The notes: a model not told the origin generated them from the letters alone. A stretch of DNA of 60,319 nt from Bacillota bacterium (GCA_023415575.1 JAEZKF010000035.1:1-60319); one strand, 5' to 3'; numbered from the stretch's first letter, positions 25,465 to 34,683 are shown. Made by a program: numbers and translations.

Positions 25465-26127
25465 ATGAACAAACGATACGATACCCTGCTGTTTGATCTG
25501 GACGGCACCCTGATTCACTCCAAGCCCGGCATCATGCAGTGCTTTATGCATGCGATTAGCTGCATGAAAAAGGACGGCTACCCGATAGACCTGCCCGACG
25601 ATTTTGACTATAACACGGTTATCGGCCCGCCGCTTACCCACAGCTTTAAGCGATTTGTAGACACCCAGGAAGATGTCATGCTCGCGGTCAAATACTATCG
25701 CGAGCTTTATTTAACGACAGGCTGGAAGATGAGCGACCCGTTTGAAGGGATTCCCGAGGCACTCGAGCGCCTGAAGAAAAACGGAAAACGCCTGCTGGTT
25801 GCGACATCCAAAATGGAACAGCTTGCGCAGGATACACTAGCCTATCACGGCATTGCAAAATACTTCGATGTGATAGGCGGCGCAACACCTGACGATACGC
25901 GGTCAAGCAAGCAGGACGTCATTGAGTGGGTGCTGTCTTTAAGCGGTGCAGACCGCAAGACCTGTGTGATGATAGGCGACCGCCTGCACGATATGGAGGG
26001 TGCTGCCGAGACGGGAATGGATGCCATCGGTGTCCTTTGGGGTTACGGCCCGTATGAGGAGCTGGCTTCCTATCATCCGGTATTTTTGGCGCAAACCCCT
26101 GCTGACCTATGCGATTATCTGCTTTAG
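25465..26127 (+). CDS. HAD-superfamily phosphatase (phosphoglycolate phosphatase-like)
   Basis: A cytoplasmic 220-aa HAD hydrolase. Motif I is FDLDGTL with the nucleophile Asp (residues 9-15), a helical cap follows, motif II is VATSK, and motif IV is MIGDRLHDMEGA. The pattern fits subfamily IA enzymes such as phosphoglycolate or nucleotide phosphatases; the substrate cannot be read from sequence. Two adjacent ATGs (25462, 25465) follow CGGAG; the second has the better spacing. It is 42 nt after the carboxypeptidase. Confidence 0.85.
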   Translation: MNKRYDTLLFDLDGTLIHSKPGIMQCFMHAISCMKKDGYPIDLPDDFDYNTVIGPPLTHSFKRFVDTQEDVMLAVKYYRELYLTTGWKMSDPFEGIPEALERLKKNGKRLLVATSKMEQLAQDTLAYHGIAKYFDVIGGATPDDTRSSKQDVIEWVLSLSGADRKTCVMIGDRLHDMEGAAETGMDAIGVLWGYGPYEELASYHPVFLAQTPADLCDYLL

Positions 26128-26173
26128 ATTTGTCAAAGAATATAGCGTATAAGTACATGAAAAGGAGAACGAC

Positions 26174-27148
26174 ATGGACTTTACGAAGGTGAAAATCACC
26201 ACTACCGCACCGGGCATAGAGGCTGTGACCGGTGCATTGCTCTGCCTTGGCATCACCGGCTTTGAGGTGGAGGACGCACAGGACTTTGAGCGTTTCTTAT
26301 CTGAAGTCACCCCGCATTGGGACTATGTAGATGAAGACCTTATGCGGCTAAAGGATGTTCCGTCGAGTGTTTCGGTTTACCTTGCCGATAACGCCCAGGG
26401 GCGGGATATGCTCGCTGACATCAAGTCGGCTTTGGCAGCCCTGCGCGAGGCGGATACGCAGCAAGAGTACGGCAGCCTATCCATCGAGCTGTGCGGCATC
26501 CGCGAGGAGGACTGGGCAAACAACTGGAAGCAATACTTTAAGCCGATTAAGGTCGGCGAGCGGTTTGTCATCTGCCCCTCGTGGGAGCAGTACGAGGAGG
26601 AAAACGACCGCATCGTCTTGCGCATCGACCCGTCCTCCAGCTTTGGCACCGGCGGCCACCAGACCACCCAGCTGTGCATCGAGCAGCTTGAGCGCTTGGT
26701 TCAGCCTGACGCGCATGTTCTTGATATGGGCTGCGGCAGCGGCATCCTGAGCGTTGCTGCCCTCTTACTGGGTGCGCGCGATGTGCTCGCGGTGGATATC
26801 GATGAAGGCGCTGTGCACATCGCAAAAGAGAACGTGCAAAAGAACGGCTTTGGCGATGACCGCTTTATGGGCCTGTGTGCAAACGTCCTCGAGGATTCGG
26901 CGGCGGCAGGCATGGTCTGTGCAAAGCGATACGATATTGTGGCGGCGAACATCGTTGCCGATGTCATCATCGCGATGGGGAGCCTACTTGCGTCTGTACT
27001 TGCTAAAGATGGATTTCTCATCTGCTCCGGCATACTGGACCAGCGCGCACAGGAGGTCATCGAGGCCCTGAGAACACACGACCTTGAGCCGATTGCCCAG
27101 TACGAAAAGCAGGACTGGGTTGCGATTGTACTCCACCACAAGGGTTGA
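26174..27148 (+). CDS. prmA: Ribosomal protein L11 methyltransferase
   Basis: Methylates ribosomal protein L11 with S-adenosylmethionine. The 324-aa protein has the N-terminal substrate-recognition domain with EEDWANNWKQYFKPIKVGE and the Rossmann-fold core with the SAM motif DMGCGSGILSVAALLLGA followed by VLAVDID, and later DIVAANIVADVI (the NI motif IV). AAAGGAG precedes the ATG. It is adjacent to rsmE, the common prmA-rsmE pair of Firmicutes. Confidence 0.95.
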   Translation: MDFTKVKITTTAPGIEAVTGALLCLGITGFEVEDAQDFERFLSEVTPHWDYVDEDLMRLKDVPSSVSVYLADNAQGRDMLADIKSALAALREADTQQEYGSLSIELCGIREEDWANNWKQYFKPIKVGERFVICPSWEQYEEENDRIVLRIDPSSSFGTGGHQTTQLCIEQLERLVQPDAHVLDMGCGSGILSVAALLLGARDVLAVDIDEGAVHIAKENVQKNGFGDDRFMGLCANVLEDSAAAGMVCAKRYDIVAANIVADVIIAMGSLLASVLAKDGFLICSGILDQRAQEVIEALRTHDLEPIAQYEKQDWVAIVLHHKG

Positions 27149-27184
27149 ATTTAACCCTGTTTCGATTTTTTGAGGGGGCTAGGT

Positions 27185-27919
27185 ATGCCTAGGTTTTTTG
27201 TAGACAGCATAACGGGGAATACCGCATCCCTGACCGGTGAAGATGCTGCCCATGCTGCAAAATCACTGCGCATGCGGGTCGGCGAACAGCTTGTGCTCTG
27301 CGACCGCAACCGCATGGACCACCACGGCCGGATAACAAGCATCGGGCCCGATGAAGTGGTTGTGGAGATAGAGAGGATTATGCCGAACACGGCGGAGCTG
27401 CCCTGCGCAGTCTCGCTGTACGTCGCCATGCCAAAGGGCGATAAGCTCGAGCAGATTGTGCAAAAAGCAGTGGAGCTCGGCGCTTACGACATCACGCCGG
27501 TGATTACCTCGCGCTGTATCTCAAGGCCCGACCAAAAGAGCATGGCAAAACGCACCGACCGCCTGTGCAGGATTGCACTGGAGGCCGCCAAGCAGTGCGG
27601 ACGCGGCATCGTGCCGGTTGTGCACGATATGGTCGACTATCAAACCGCGCTCGGGTGTATGAAAGAGTGCTCGGTCTCCATGCTGTGCTATGAAAAGGGC
27701 GGGGAGAAAATCTCGAAGGTCGTTTCGCCACAGCATAGCGGCACCATAGCGGTTATGACCGGAAGCGAGGGCGGGTTTTCGCCCGAGGAAGCAGATCAGG
27801 CAGTCAGCATGGGCCTTGTGCATGTCACGCTCGGCGCACGGATTTTGCGCGCGGAAACGGCCCCTTTGTATGTGCTTTCGGTATTGTCTCATCTTCTTGA
27901 AACAGGACAACCTATCTAA
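27185..27919 (+). CDS. rsmE: 16S rRNA (uracil-1498-N3)-methyltransferase
   Basis: Methylates U1498 of 16S rRNA. The 244-aa SPOUT protein has the N-terminal PUA-like domain (MPRFFVDSITGNTASLTGED) and the C-terminal trefoil knot with MTGSEGGFSPEEADQAV and LGARILRAETAPLYVLS. A TTG at 27170 is in frame, but GAGGGGG lies after it and 8-14 nt before ATG 27185. A strong terminator follows. Confidence 0.95.
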   Translation: MPRFFVDSITGNTASLTGEDAAHAAKSLRMRVGEQLVLCDRNRMDHHGRITSIGPDEVVVEIERIMPNTAELPCAVSLYVAMPKGDKLEQIVQKAVELGAYDITPVITSRCISRPDQKSMAKRTDRLCRIALEAAKQCGRGIVPVVHDMVDYQTALGCMKECSVSMLCYEKGGEKISKVVSPQHSGTIAVMTGSEGGFSPEEADQAVSMGLVHVTLGARILRAETAPLYVLSVLSHLLETGQPI

Positions 27920-27930
27920 GTAATACTGCA

Positions 27931-27965
27931 CCCATCTCAAGCGTATGCTTGCGGATGGGTTTTGC
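27931..27965 (+). terminator. Intrinsic terminator after rsmE
   Basis: CCCATC-t-CAAGC (27931-27942), loop GTAT, GCTTG-cg-GATGGG (27947-27959), then TTTTGC. It ends the carboxypeptidase-to-rsmE unit 12 nt after the stop. Confidence 0.85.
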
Positions 27966-28182
27966 ACTTTATTGCAACCCAAAATGAAAGTGATATTTGA
28001 CCGCTATGAAAATGCGTTTTTGCTTCTTTTCAATCACTAATATTGACGGGCAAACGAAAAACACTTGAGAGTTTTCGTAGAACAAGATCGAATTTAACCA
28101 CTGAATTAGTAAAAAATGGATAGAATGTTATTGTGTGATAAGTGCAATATTAACAAGATAACCATGTTCATTCAAAAAAATA
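27966..28182. other. AT-rich gap before the pilus operon
   Basis: No convincing gene. It contains an imperfect repeat CGAAAAaCAC...GTTTTCG near 28055-28077 that echoes the CGAAAACGTTTTCA site at 28238. Otherwise I see nothing I can name. Confidence 0.4.
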
Positions 28183-28210
28183 TTGAAATAATAAGTTATT
28201 ATGCTACAAT
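28183..28210 (+). promoter_or_regulatory. Promoter of the pilus operon
   Basis: TTGAAA (28183-28188), 16-nt spacer, TACAAT (28205-28210). A second possible box pair, TTTCAA/TAGAAT (28247-28252, 28270-28275), lies downstream. Both put the palindrome at 28238-28251 in a position to block transcription. Confidence 0.6.
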
Positions 28211-28237
28211 TAGGTAAAGACATTTGTAATAAACTAA

Positions 28238-28251
28238 CGAAAACGTTTTCA
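28238..28251. promoter_or_regulatory. cre-like operator (catabolite control) at the pilus promoter
   Basis: CGAAAACGTTTTCA contains the 12-bp perfect palindrome GAAAACGTTTTC and matches the CcpA cre consensus TGNAARCGNWWWCA at 13 of 14 positions (C for T at the first). It lies about 20-35 nt after the predicted start of the first promoter, where CcpA usually represses by roadblock. Other LacI-family regulators bind similar sites. Confidence 0.5.
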
Positions 28252-28309
28252 ATTTTTTCGGACAAACTGTAGAATATGTCTTTTGGGACATAGCGGGAGG
28301 GATGGTTGC

Positions 28310-29524
28310 GTGCCAACCTATCGGTACCAGGCTCAAAAACTCGACGGCTCAGTCATACAAAGCCTTGCAGAAGCGGACAACCCCGCCGATTTGCTTGCTA
28401 AGCTCAAGCAGCGCGGCGAATACTGCATTACATATAGCGAGACACGCCCGGATGCGTTAACCGCCCAGCGCAGCCTTGGCAGTTCAAAGCTTTCTACCCG
28501 AGAGCTTGCACTGATCTGCCGGCAGTTCTCCACCATGCTCAATGCCGGCCTTACCGTTATCAAGTGCCTGGACACCCTGTACCGTCAGGCGGTAAAGCGC
28601 AAAACGCGCGATGCCCTGATGGGCGTGTATGAGGGTGTGCAAAAGGGACTTGCCCTTTCGGTTGCCCTAAAGCAGCAGGGGTCATTTCCGTCCCTGCTTG
28701 TCAATATGGTGGAATCGGGCGAGATGAGCGGCTCGCTGGACACCATTATGTCGCGCATGGCAGACCACTTTGAAAAGGAGCACAAGCTCAAGAGCAAGGT
28801 AGTCAATGCGATGATCTACCCGATTGCACTGATTGTTACCGGCATCGCGGTACTGCTTGTTCTGCTTGGCTTTGTTATCCCGAAGTTCTTTACGATGTTT
28901 GAATCGATGAACGCCGAGCTGCCTGGCATTACAAAGTTCCTGCTTGCTTTAAGCACCTTTGTGCAGGAAAAGTGGATTCTCATCATCCTCTTTGTAGTCG
29001 GTATCGTAGCCGTGTTCATTGCAGCATGGAGGTCTAAACAGGGAAGACGCCTGATTTCCGGTGTGCTGTTGAAGGTGCCCTTTTTTGGCAAGCTGCAAAA
29101 GACGATTATCACCGCCCGCTTTTCGCGTTCGCTTTCCACCCTGTTTGCAAGCGGTATGTCGCTGATTACGGCAATGGAGATTTCCACGCGTGTAGTCGGC
29201 AACGCGGTGCTTGATATGTATATGGAAAATGCCATTGAGGATGTGCGCAAGGGCCTTGCGCTGTCGACGGTCATAGAAAAGATTAACGTATTTCCGCCCA
29301 TGTTCTCCTCCATGGTATCAGTTGGTGAGGAATCCGGTGCGCTGGATGATATTTTGCTAAAGACCGCAGCCTTTTATGACGATGAGGCGGATGCCGCCAT
29401 CTCCGCGATGGTTGCATCCATTGAACCCGTTATGATTGTTGCACTGGGTATTGTGATAGGATTTATTATTCTGTCGGTTGTTTTACCGATGATGTCCGCA
29501 TACCAGGCTGTGGCAGGGCTGTAA
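28310..29524 (+). CDS. pilC: Type IV pilus inner-membrane platform protein PilC
   Basis: PilC is the membrane platform on which the assembly ATPases act. The 404-aa protein has two T2SSF domains (about residues 70-190 and 270-395), each with paired hydrophobic helices; motifs such as RQFSTMLNAGLTVIKCLDTL and VESGEMSGSLDTIMSRMADH are typical. The start is GTG 28310 (VPTYRYQAQKLDGS), 9 nt after GGGAGG. The upstream in-frame Met at 28283 lacks a ribosome site. First gene of the pilus operon. Confidence 0.93.
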   Translation: MPTYRYQAQKLDGSVIQSLAEADNPADLLAKLKQRGEYCITYSETRPDALTAQRSLGSSKLSTRELALICRQFSTMLNAGLTVIKCLDTLYRQAVKRKTRDALMGVYEGVQKGLALSVALKQQGSFPSLLVNMVESGEMSGSLDTIMSRMADHFEKEHKLKSKVVNAMIYPIALIVTGIAVLLVLLGFVIPKFFTMFESMNAELPGITKFLLALSTFVQEKWILIILFVVGIVAVFIAAWRSKQGRRLISGVLLKVPFFGKLQKTIITARFSRSLSTLFASGMSLITAMEISTRVVGNAVLDMYMENAIEDVRKGLALSTVIEKINVFPPMFSSMVSVGEESGALDDILLKTAAFYDDEADAAISAMVASIEPVMIVALGIVIGFIILSVVLPMMSAYQAVAGL

Positions 29525-29554
29525 AAACAGACATCGCAAGGGGGAAGGTTTTGC

Positions 29555-30568
29555 GTGATACTTTCAATCGATGTTGGAAGCAGAGCAATTAAGATTGTGG
29601 AGGGCGTGCCTGCAGGCAACGGCGTAACGGTTCGCCGCGCAGCCACTGTACAGACGCCCGAAGGTGCGGTCAAGGACGGCAACCTGCTCATGCTTAATGA
29701 TGTGGCAAACGTCATCCGCACTTGCTTGGCAAATGAGCATTTTACCGCCAAAACATTGAACTTTACGGTGGGCAGCACCGAGATTTTGCACCGTGAGCTT
29801 ACGGTGCCGCGTGTAGACCACAAGCGCCTTGCGCCTATTGTGCAGAACGAGATGTACCAGCAGCTGACGGGCGGCGAGGGCTACGCGGTGGATTACCTGC
29901 CCAGTTTAGAGCCTGTGCCTGATTCTCCCCAGCTGCAGAAGGTGACTGCCTCCGGCATGCCAAAAGAGATGGCAAAACAGTATCTGGACCTCACTAATCT
30001 GTTGCGCAAAAAGCCGGGTTCACTGCAGATGCACCCCAGTGCATTGTCAAAGCTCTTGCGCAGCGCAGTGGTAAACGATACACAGCTTGGCGACCAAAGC
30101 TATATCGTGTGCGAAATGGGCGCACACATTGTACATATCTACCTCTACAGCGGAAAAACCCTGCTGTTTACCCGCTGCATCAAGGCCCCCTGCGACGAGT
30201 TCTTTGACGCCATGCAGAGGCTGGATGGATTTGATACCATCGATCAGGTTACACAGGGCGTTGACCTTTCGCCTGAAGCTCTGGAACAGGATGCGCGCAT
30301 TGCACAGGCGTCCTCTATGCTGCTGCAGTACCTATCGCAGGAATTGCAGCGCATGCTGCAGTTTGCCATTTCGCGCAGACTGCCCTCTCCGGTGCAGACC
30401 GTCCTGCTTTGCGGCGGCATGTCGATGCTCAAGGGAATGGATGCATACCTTGCGTCGGTGCTTGATCTTTCCGTGCAGCGCATCGATAAGCTTGTCAGTG
30501 TCAGCTGTCCTGCAGGGATAGAGATTACGCCGTATCTCAATGCCATCGGGGCAATCGCAAGGCGATAA
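29555..30568 (+). CDS. pilM: Type IV pilus assembly protein PilM (actin-like)
   Basis: PilM is a cytoplasmic actin-fold ATP-binding protein that links the assembly ATPase to PilN. The 337-aa product begins MILSIDVGSRAIKIVEG, the phosphate-1 loop, and later has VLLCGGMSMLKGMDAYLAS, the adenosine-site region. The start is GTG 29555 after AAGGGGGAAGG. It lies 30 nt after pilC. Confidence 0.85.
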   Translation: MILSIDVGSRAIKIVEGVPAGNGVTVRRAATVQTPEGAVKDGNLLMLNDVANVIRTCLANEHFTAKTLNFTVGSTEILHRELTVPRVDHKRLAPIVQNEMYQQLTGGEGYAVDYLPSLEPVPDSPQLQKVTASGMPKEMAKQYLDLTNLLRKKPGSLQMHPSALSKLLRSAVVNDTQLGDQSYIVCEMGAHIVHIYLYSGKTLLFTRCIKAPCDEFFDAMQRLDGFDTIDQVTQGVDLSPEALEQDARIAQASSMLLQYLSQELQRMLQFAISRRLPSPVQTVLLCGGMSMLKGMDAYLASVLDLSVQRIDKLVSVSCPAGIEITPYLNAIGAIARR

Positions 30569-30630
30569 AAAACCCGGGCAAATTTGCAAAAGCATTTGTA
30601 TCGCCGCATTTCGGCGAGATGGAGGTCAGC

Positions 30631-31197
30631 ATGCAAAAGGATATTAACTTTTATTCGGGTCTAAAGGAGATCAGGGTAAAAGAATCGGTCTCCCCTGTGG
30701 TGATTGTGTTGTCGGTTCTCGTTATCCTCTCGATTGCAGTAGAGGCCGGTTTCGGTCTTTTGATTCATGCAACCAACAAGGTGATTCTTGGCAGCATTGA
30801 AGACACACGCTCCTACCTGACCAACGAGAACAACAAAAAGCTTGCAGAGGATACCCTTTATAAGCAGTCCCTCGCAGGTCTTTACGAGCAATACGGCTCC
30901 ATCACCGAGCAGGCCTATGCGCGGTATTACACCCTGCCGGTTATCGATTCCTCCGGCTTTTTGCAGATTGCGAAGTGCATGCCGAGCGATATGAAGGTGG
31001 TTCAGTTCACCATGGAGTGGGGAGATATCGTCATGGAATGCGAATCCAAGAGCGAGGAGACCCCCAATACCTTTGTGAATGCGCTGCGGGATACCGGCGC
31101 TATGAACGGTATTGTCTATAACGGCTACACAGTGTCGCCAGAAGGTGTAGTGTCGTTTCGCGTCAGCGGCAAATATATGTCGGGTGATAAGAAATAA
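30631..31197 (+). CDS. Type IV pilus assembly protein PilN-like
   Basis: A 188-aa bitopic membrane protein. The short cytoplasmic start MQKDINFYSGL matches the PilM-binding INLxxx motif of PilN; one TM segment follows (about residues 23-45), then a coiled linker and an external alpha/beta domain. GGAGG (30621-30625) lies 5 nt before ATG 30631 and after the in-frame ATG 30619, so 30631 is preferred. The assignment rests on motif, topology and position after pilM. Confidence 0.75.
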   Translation: MQKDINFYSGLKEIRVKESVSPVVIVLSVLVILSIAVEAGFGLLIHATNKVILGSIEDTRSYLTNENNKKLAEDTLYKQSLAGLYEQYGSITEQAYARYYTLPVIDSSGFLQIAKCMPSDMKVVQFTMEWGDIVMECESKSEETPNTFVNALRDTGAMNGIVYNGYTVSPEGVVSFRVSGKYMSGDKK

Positions 31198-31254
31198 CCC
31201 GCTTAATCTATCGGTACTTTATCCCGTATATGGGATGGAAGGGATGATTCGCAC

Positions 31255-31992
31255 ATGAAGCTTGCAAAAAGGGAGCAAATCCTTCTTTTGATACTGGTGC
31301 TTGTCCTTGTTTGGGTACTGCCGGTACGGTTTATCTTTATGCCGGCGGCAGAAAACTACACAAGCAACGTCTCCACACTCTCCGAGCTTGAGACAAAACG
31401 GCTTGAGATGCAGACGCTTGTACTGTCTAACTCCACAGTGGAAGAAAAGGTAGATGAGGCGAGAAAGGTCGGCGAGCAAAAATCCGCCCGCTTCTTCCCT
31501 CCGTTTGAGTCGGAGCAGATGGGCCTGTGGTTGCTCGGCTTTACCGAGGAGGCAGGACTGCGCAACAGTCAGGTCATAATCGGAGACCGCGGTTCTGTGT
31601 ACATATCCGCTTACACCGATGTTGTGCCGGTCTTGCGCATTGCACTCGATGACCTCATCAGTCAGATAAACGGCGAGCCCATCCCCGCAGCAGCAAGCGA
31701 GAATGGCTCATCCGAGCCACCCGCGATTGATATGGTGTATGTCAACACCGTCTCGGTCACTGCCGACTGCTATTACGACAACCTGATGTATTTTATTGAC
31801 CTTTTGATGCAGTCGGGCAGAACACTGCAGATTTCGGGTATAGAGTATGAGGGGCGCAAGGACGATTCCGGTGTAAAAGGGGTTTTGACTGCAACGGTGA
31901 CGATGCAGGTTTATTCCATTCCCAAATACTACGAAGATAATATGATGAATCTTGAGTTTGACGTGCCCGCGGGCAAGTCTCAGCTCTTCTAA
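31255..31992 (+). CDS. Type IV pilus assembly protein PilO-like
   Basis: A 245-aa bitopic protein: a basic start, one TM helix (about residues 8-28, ILLLILVLVLVWVLPVRF), a coiled-coil segment (TLSELETKRLEMQTLV) and an external domain. This is the PilO layout, expected right after PilN, with which it forms a periplasm-side heterodimer in diderms. In a monoderm it would lie outside the membrane. Sequence similarity alone would not settle it. Confidence 0.65.
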   Translation: MKLAKREQILLLILVLVLVWVLPVRFIFMPAAENYTSNVSTLSELETKRLEMQTLVLSNSTVEEKVDEARKVGEQKSARFFPPFESEQMGLWLLGFTEEAGLRNSQVIIGDRGSVYISAYTDVVPVLRIALDDLISQINGEPIPAAASENGSSEPPAIDMVYVNTVSVTADCYYDNLMYFIDLLMQSGRTLQISGIEYEGRKDDSGVKGVLTATVTMQVYSIPKYYEDNMMNLEFDVPAGKSQLF

Positions 31993-32026
31993 CACAGGCT
32001 ATCACCTTGCGAAAGGGGGATGCCAA

Positions 32027-33607
32027 ATGTCCTGTGAGAAGTCTAATCCAAACAGAGGCAGTACCCTGCTTTTGGTTATTATTGTGTTTGCTCTCCTGCT
32101 TGTCTTTGGTATGGCGGCTATCACCCTATCTTCCAACGCCCACAAGAATGCGGTAACCGACTACCAGACTCAGCAGGCTTATTTCACTGCGCGCTCTGCG
32201 GTGCTTGCGGCGGTGGACTATGTCAAAAACGATTCAGACCCCAAGGCCCTGCTTGAAAAGCTCGCAGCACTCGGCACAAGTGATAAAACAGTCGACGCCC
32301 AGCTGGGCGAATATGATTTGACCGTGACAAAGCTTGATGATACGCACTATCAGATTGCATCACTGGCAAATGCCGACGGCGTAGAGCGGGCGTTTTACAC
32401 GATCTTAGAGCTCAACGCAGCAAGCCCCTTTGAGGGGCTCGCAAACCTGACGAAAGGCAATAACGCCCCCTCGTCCTTCAGCAACGTGGGAACCTATATC
32501 GGCGATATCTTTCTTATGCAAAAGGGGTCTCAGCCGGTTACCGTCGGCAACATTGGCGACCTAAAGGGCAACCTGATTATCGACGGCGATGCAACCATCG
32601 GAAACGGGCAGCTAAAGGTCAGCAAGACAAAGAATGCAAAGGGCGAAGAGGTTGGCGGCAACATCTATGTAAACGGAAAAGCGACCTTCAGCAGCTGCCA
32701 AATCAACGGGATTGCAGGCAGTTTTTACGCATGGGGCGGCGCCAATTTTTCTGGTTTGACCGGTGGCAGTGATAACTCGGACAGAATTAAAGGCTACAAC
32801 TATGTAAACGGGCCTGTTTCAGGCACCCCCATCGGCAAAAAAGCGGTACAGCCGATTCCCTCGGATGTAACCTTTCCCAAGGTTCAAATGACCCAGGACG
32901 AGATTGACGCCATCAGCACCACACCGGGTGCCGGAATCTCATTTGAATCTGCGGCAACCAGTTCAAAAATCCTAAAACAACCGGGCAAGATAACAATCAG
33001 GGGGAATATCGAGTTTGCCCCCTCTTCTATGTCGTCGATGACAAGCTATTTGCAAAACTACAGTAATGCTGCAGTAATCTTTGACACTGATGCTGCCGGA
33101 GGAGATATCCATATAAAGCTACCGGCCGGCACATATAACTTTGAGCATACCAAAAACATGAGGGTAGAAGGCTCGCATAAGGTATACGTTTACTGCATCG
33201 GTGTTGTTAACATTAACATCAAAAACGGGGCAAAATGTGGGGACACATCGGGAATTGATTTTGATTTCGATACGGGAGCTTCATCTTGGAACCCTGATTT
33301 ATCCACTGCAACCCCACCCAAGATGACAATTTTGGCATCAGCGGAGTGTAAGGTCGATGTTCGGGATTCCGGCGCGACACTATGTGCATATGTTTTTATG
33401 CCTAAATCAACCGTAACATTAACCAACAACGCAAACTTTGCTGGGAGCCTTATCGTCTCAACGCTTGAAAGCTCCACCCAGTGCCACCTTGCGTTTATCG
33501 AGCCGAAGGATTCGGGCTTGCCCGGTGGCGGCGGCGGTGGCGGCGGTTCCGGCGGCATTACCGTTGTGGGCAACTACTCCGGCAAGCCGAAGTCAGGTGT
33601 GTCGTAA
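32027..33607 (+). CDS. Large PilX-like pilus-associated surface protein
   Basis: A 526-aa protein. The N-terminus (NRGSTLLLVIIVFALLLVFG, then MAAITLSSNAHKNAV) resembles PilX N-terminal segments of minor pilin clusters: a short basic lead and one hydrophobic helix. The rest looks extracellular, with repeated GNL/GDA/GNIYVNGKA stretches suggestive of beta-helical turns, and near the end a run of nine glycines broken by serine. Start ATG 32027 follows AAAGGGGG. There is no sorting signal. Function unknown; a minor pilin, assembly initiator or adhesin are all possible. Confidence 0.6.
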   Translation: MSCEKSNPNRGSTLLLVIIVFALLLVFGMAAITLSSNAHKNAVTDYQTQQAYFTARSAVLAAVDYVKNDSDPKALLEKLAALGTSDKTVDAQLGEYDLTVTKLDDTHYQIASLANADGVERAFYTILELNAASPFEGLANLTKGNNAPSSFSNVGTYIGDIFLMQKGSQPVTVGNIGDLKGNLIIDGDATIGNGQLKVSKTKNAKGEEVGGNIYVNGKATFSSCQINGIAGSFYAWGGANFSGLTGGSDNSDRIKGYNYVNGPVSGTPIGKKAVQPIPSDVTFPKVQMTQDEIDAISTTPGAGISFESAATSSKILKQPGKITIRGNIEFAPSSMSSMTSYLQNYSNAAVIFDTDAAGGDIHIKLPAGTYNFEHTKNMRVEGSHKVYVYCIGVVNINIKNGAKCGDTSGIDFDFDTGASSWNPDLSTATPPKMTILASAECKVDVRDSGATLCAYVFMPKSTVTLTNNANFAGSLIVSTLESSTQCHLAFIEPKDSGLPGGGGGGGGSGGITVVGNYSGKPKSGVS

Positions 33608-33653
33608 GCCCCATAACGTACAGGCTTTTTTCCTATTAAAGGAGTGCCTAATT

Positions 33654-34034
33654 ATGAATGTCACAAAAACGTTAAATAACAAGGGCCTTACCCTTATAGA
33701 GCTGCTTATCAGCATGGCGATTCTCGCTATCCTCGCCTTAGGCTTTGCGAGTATCTTTCTGCCTGCCATTAAGCTGGAGGGTAAGGCGGTTCAGATTAAC
33801 CACGGCACGGCCGAGATGGCCACCCTCATAGAAGGTGTCATGGAAACGGGTACATCCTCCCTGCCCGCAGGGGTAGCGGATTCGTCTAAGGATATCACCA
33901 TCCAGTTCTCCGACGGCACCACCATTACCGGCCCCGGTGTCGTCATCCAGACGCAGGACCCGGAGACGGGCGCAACGCTTGAGGCCTATGTTGACGAGAA
34001 ATCCTCTTCTTCATCCTCAACCTCATCATCGTAA
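33654..34034 (+). CDS. Type IV prepilin, poly-serine tail
   Basis: A 126-aa prepilin. The class III leader ends NNKG, followed by LTLIELLISMAILAILALGF: cleavage after Gly leaves Leu 1 and the conserved Glu 5 and a hydrophobic helix. The short globular part ends with about ten serines and one threonine. AAAGGAG lies 9 nt before ATG 33654. The first residue after the cut is Leu rather than the usual Phe, seen in some clostridial pilins. It could be a major or minor pilin. Confidence 0.85.
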   Translation: MNVTKTLNNKGLTLIELLISMAILAILALGFASIFLPAIKLEGKAVQINHGTAEMATLIEGVMETGTSSLPAGVADSSKDITIQFSDGTTITGPGVVIQTQDPETGATLEAYVDEKSSSSSSTSSS

Positions 34035-34062
34035 ACTTAAGGAAGAGAGGAGCGGATGCGCG

Positions 34063-34683
34063 ATGACCCGACCGCTTAGAAACAACGAAGGGTTTACCCT
34101 GATGGAACTGCTTGTCACAATTGCAGTGCTGAGCATCCTGCTTGTTGCCATCGGCATGTTTGTTGTGCCGACTATTACGATGTTTGCAAAGACACGCAAT
34201 ATAGCCGAGGCAAAGTCCATCGGAAACGTAATCATGGACTATATCGAGGGCAGTATCTACTCCACTGATGTATTGGAGCTACGCGATTATACCGCCTCGC
34301 CGTCGACAATATCTGACAGCACCTATGATGCAGACGACGCAAAGACCTTTTATGTCCTTTCTTCCAACATAGCCCGAAACGGCCAGCTGGAGCTGTATGT
34401 AGAGGGGGAATCGGCAAGGTCAGATGCAATCTCACAGGGCATTACCGCAGGGTATATCACCGATATTTCGTTCTCCAAGAAAAAGCCCGAAACCAAGGTG
34501 CTTCAGGTTGAGATTGCGGTGAGAAGGGAAGGCAGCTCAGAAAACCTGTTTACACTCACAAAGGACATCTACCTGCCCAATATGCTGGCCGATTCCGCCA
34601 CCATTTCGGGCACGGAGTCTACCCCATACAAGGAAATCCTGTTCTACCGGCCGGACGGCTCGGAGTTCATCACGCCTCCGTAA
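34063..34683 (+). CDS. Type IV prepilin-like protein
   Basis: A 206-aa prepilin with leader MTRPLRNNEG and mature start FTLMELLVTIAVLSILLVAI: Phe 1, Glu 5 and the hydrophobic spine. The C-terminal domain (about 150 residues) fits pseudopilin or PilW/PilV-type minor pilins. GGAAGAGAGG precedes ATG 34063; an ATG at 34056 is out of frame. It lies 28 nt after the first prepilin and 28 nt before the sigma factor. Confidence 0.85.
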   Translation: MTRPLRNNEGFTLMELLVTIAVLSILLVAIGMFVVPTITMFAKTRNIAEAKSIGNVIMDYIEGSIYSTDVLELRDYTASPSTISDSTYDADDAKTFYVLSSNIARNGQLELYVEGESARSDAISQGITAGYITDISFSKKKPETKVLQVEIAVRREGSSENLFTLTKDIYLPNMLADSATISGTESTPYKEILFYRPDGSEFITPP

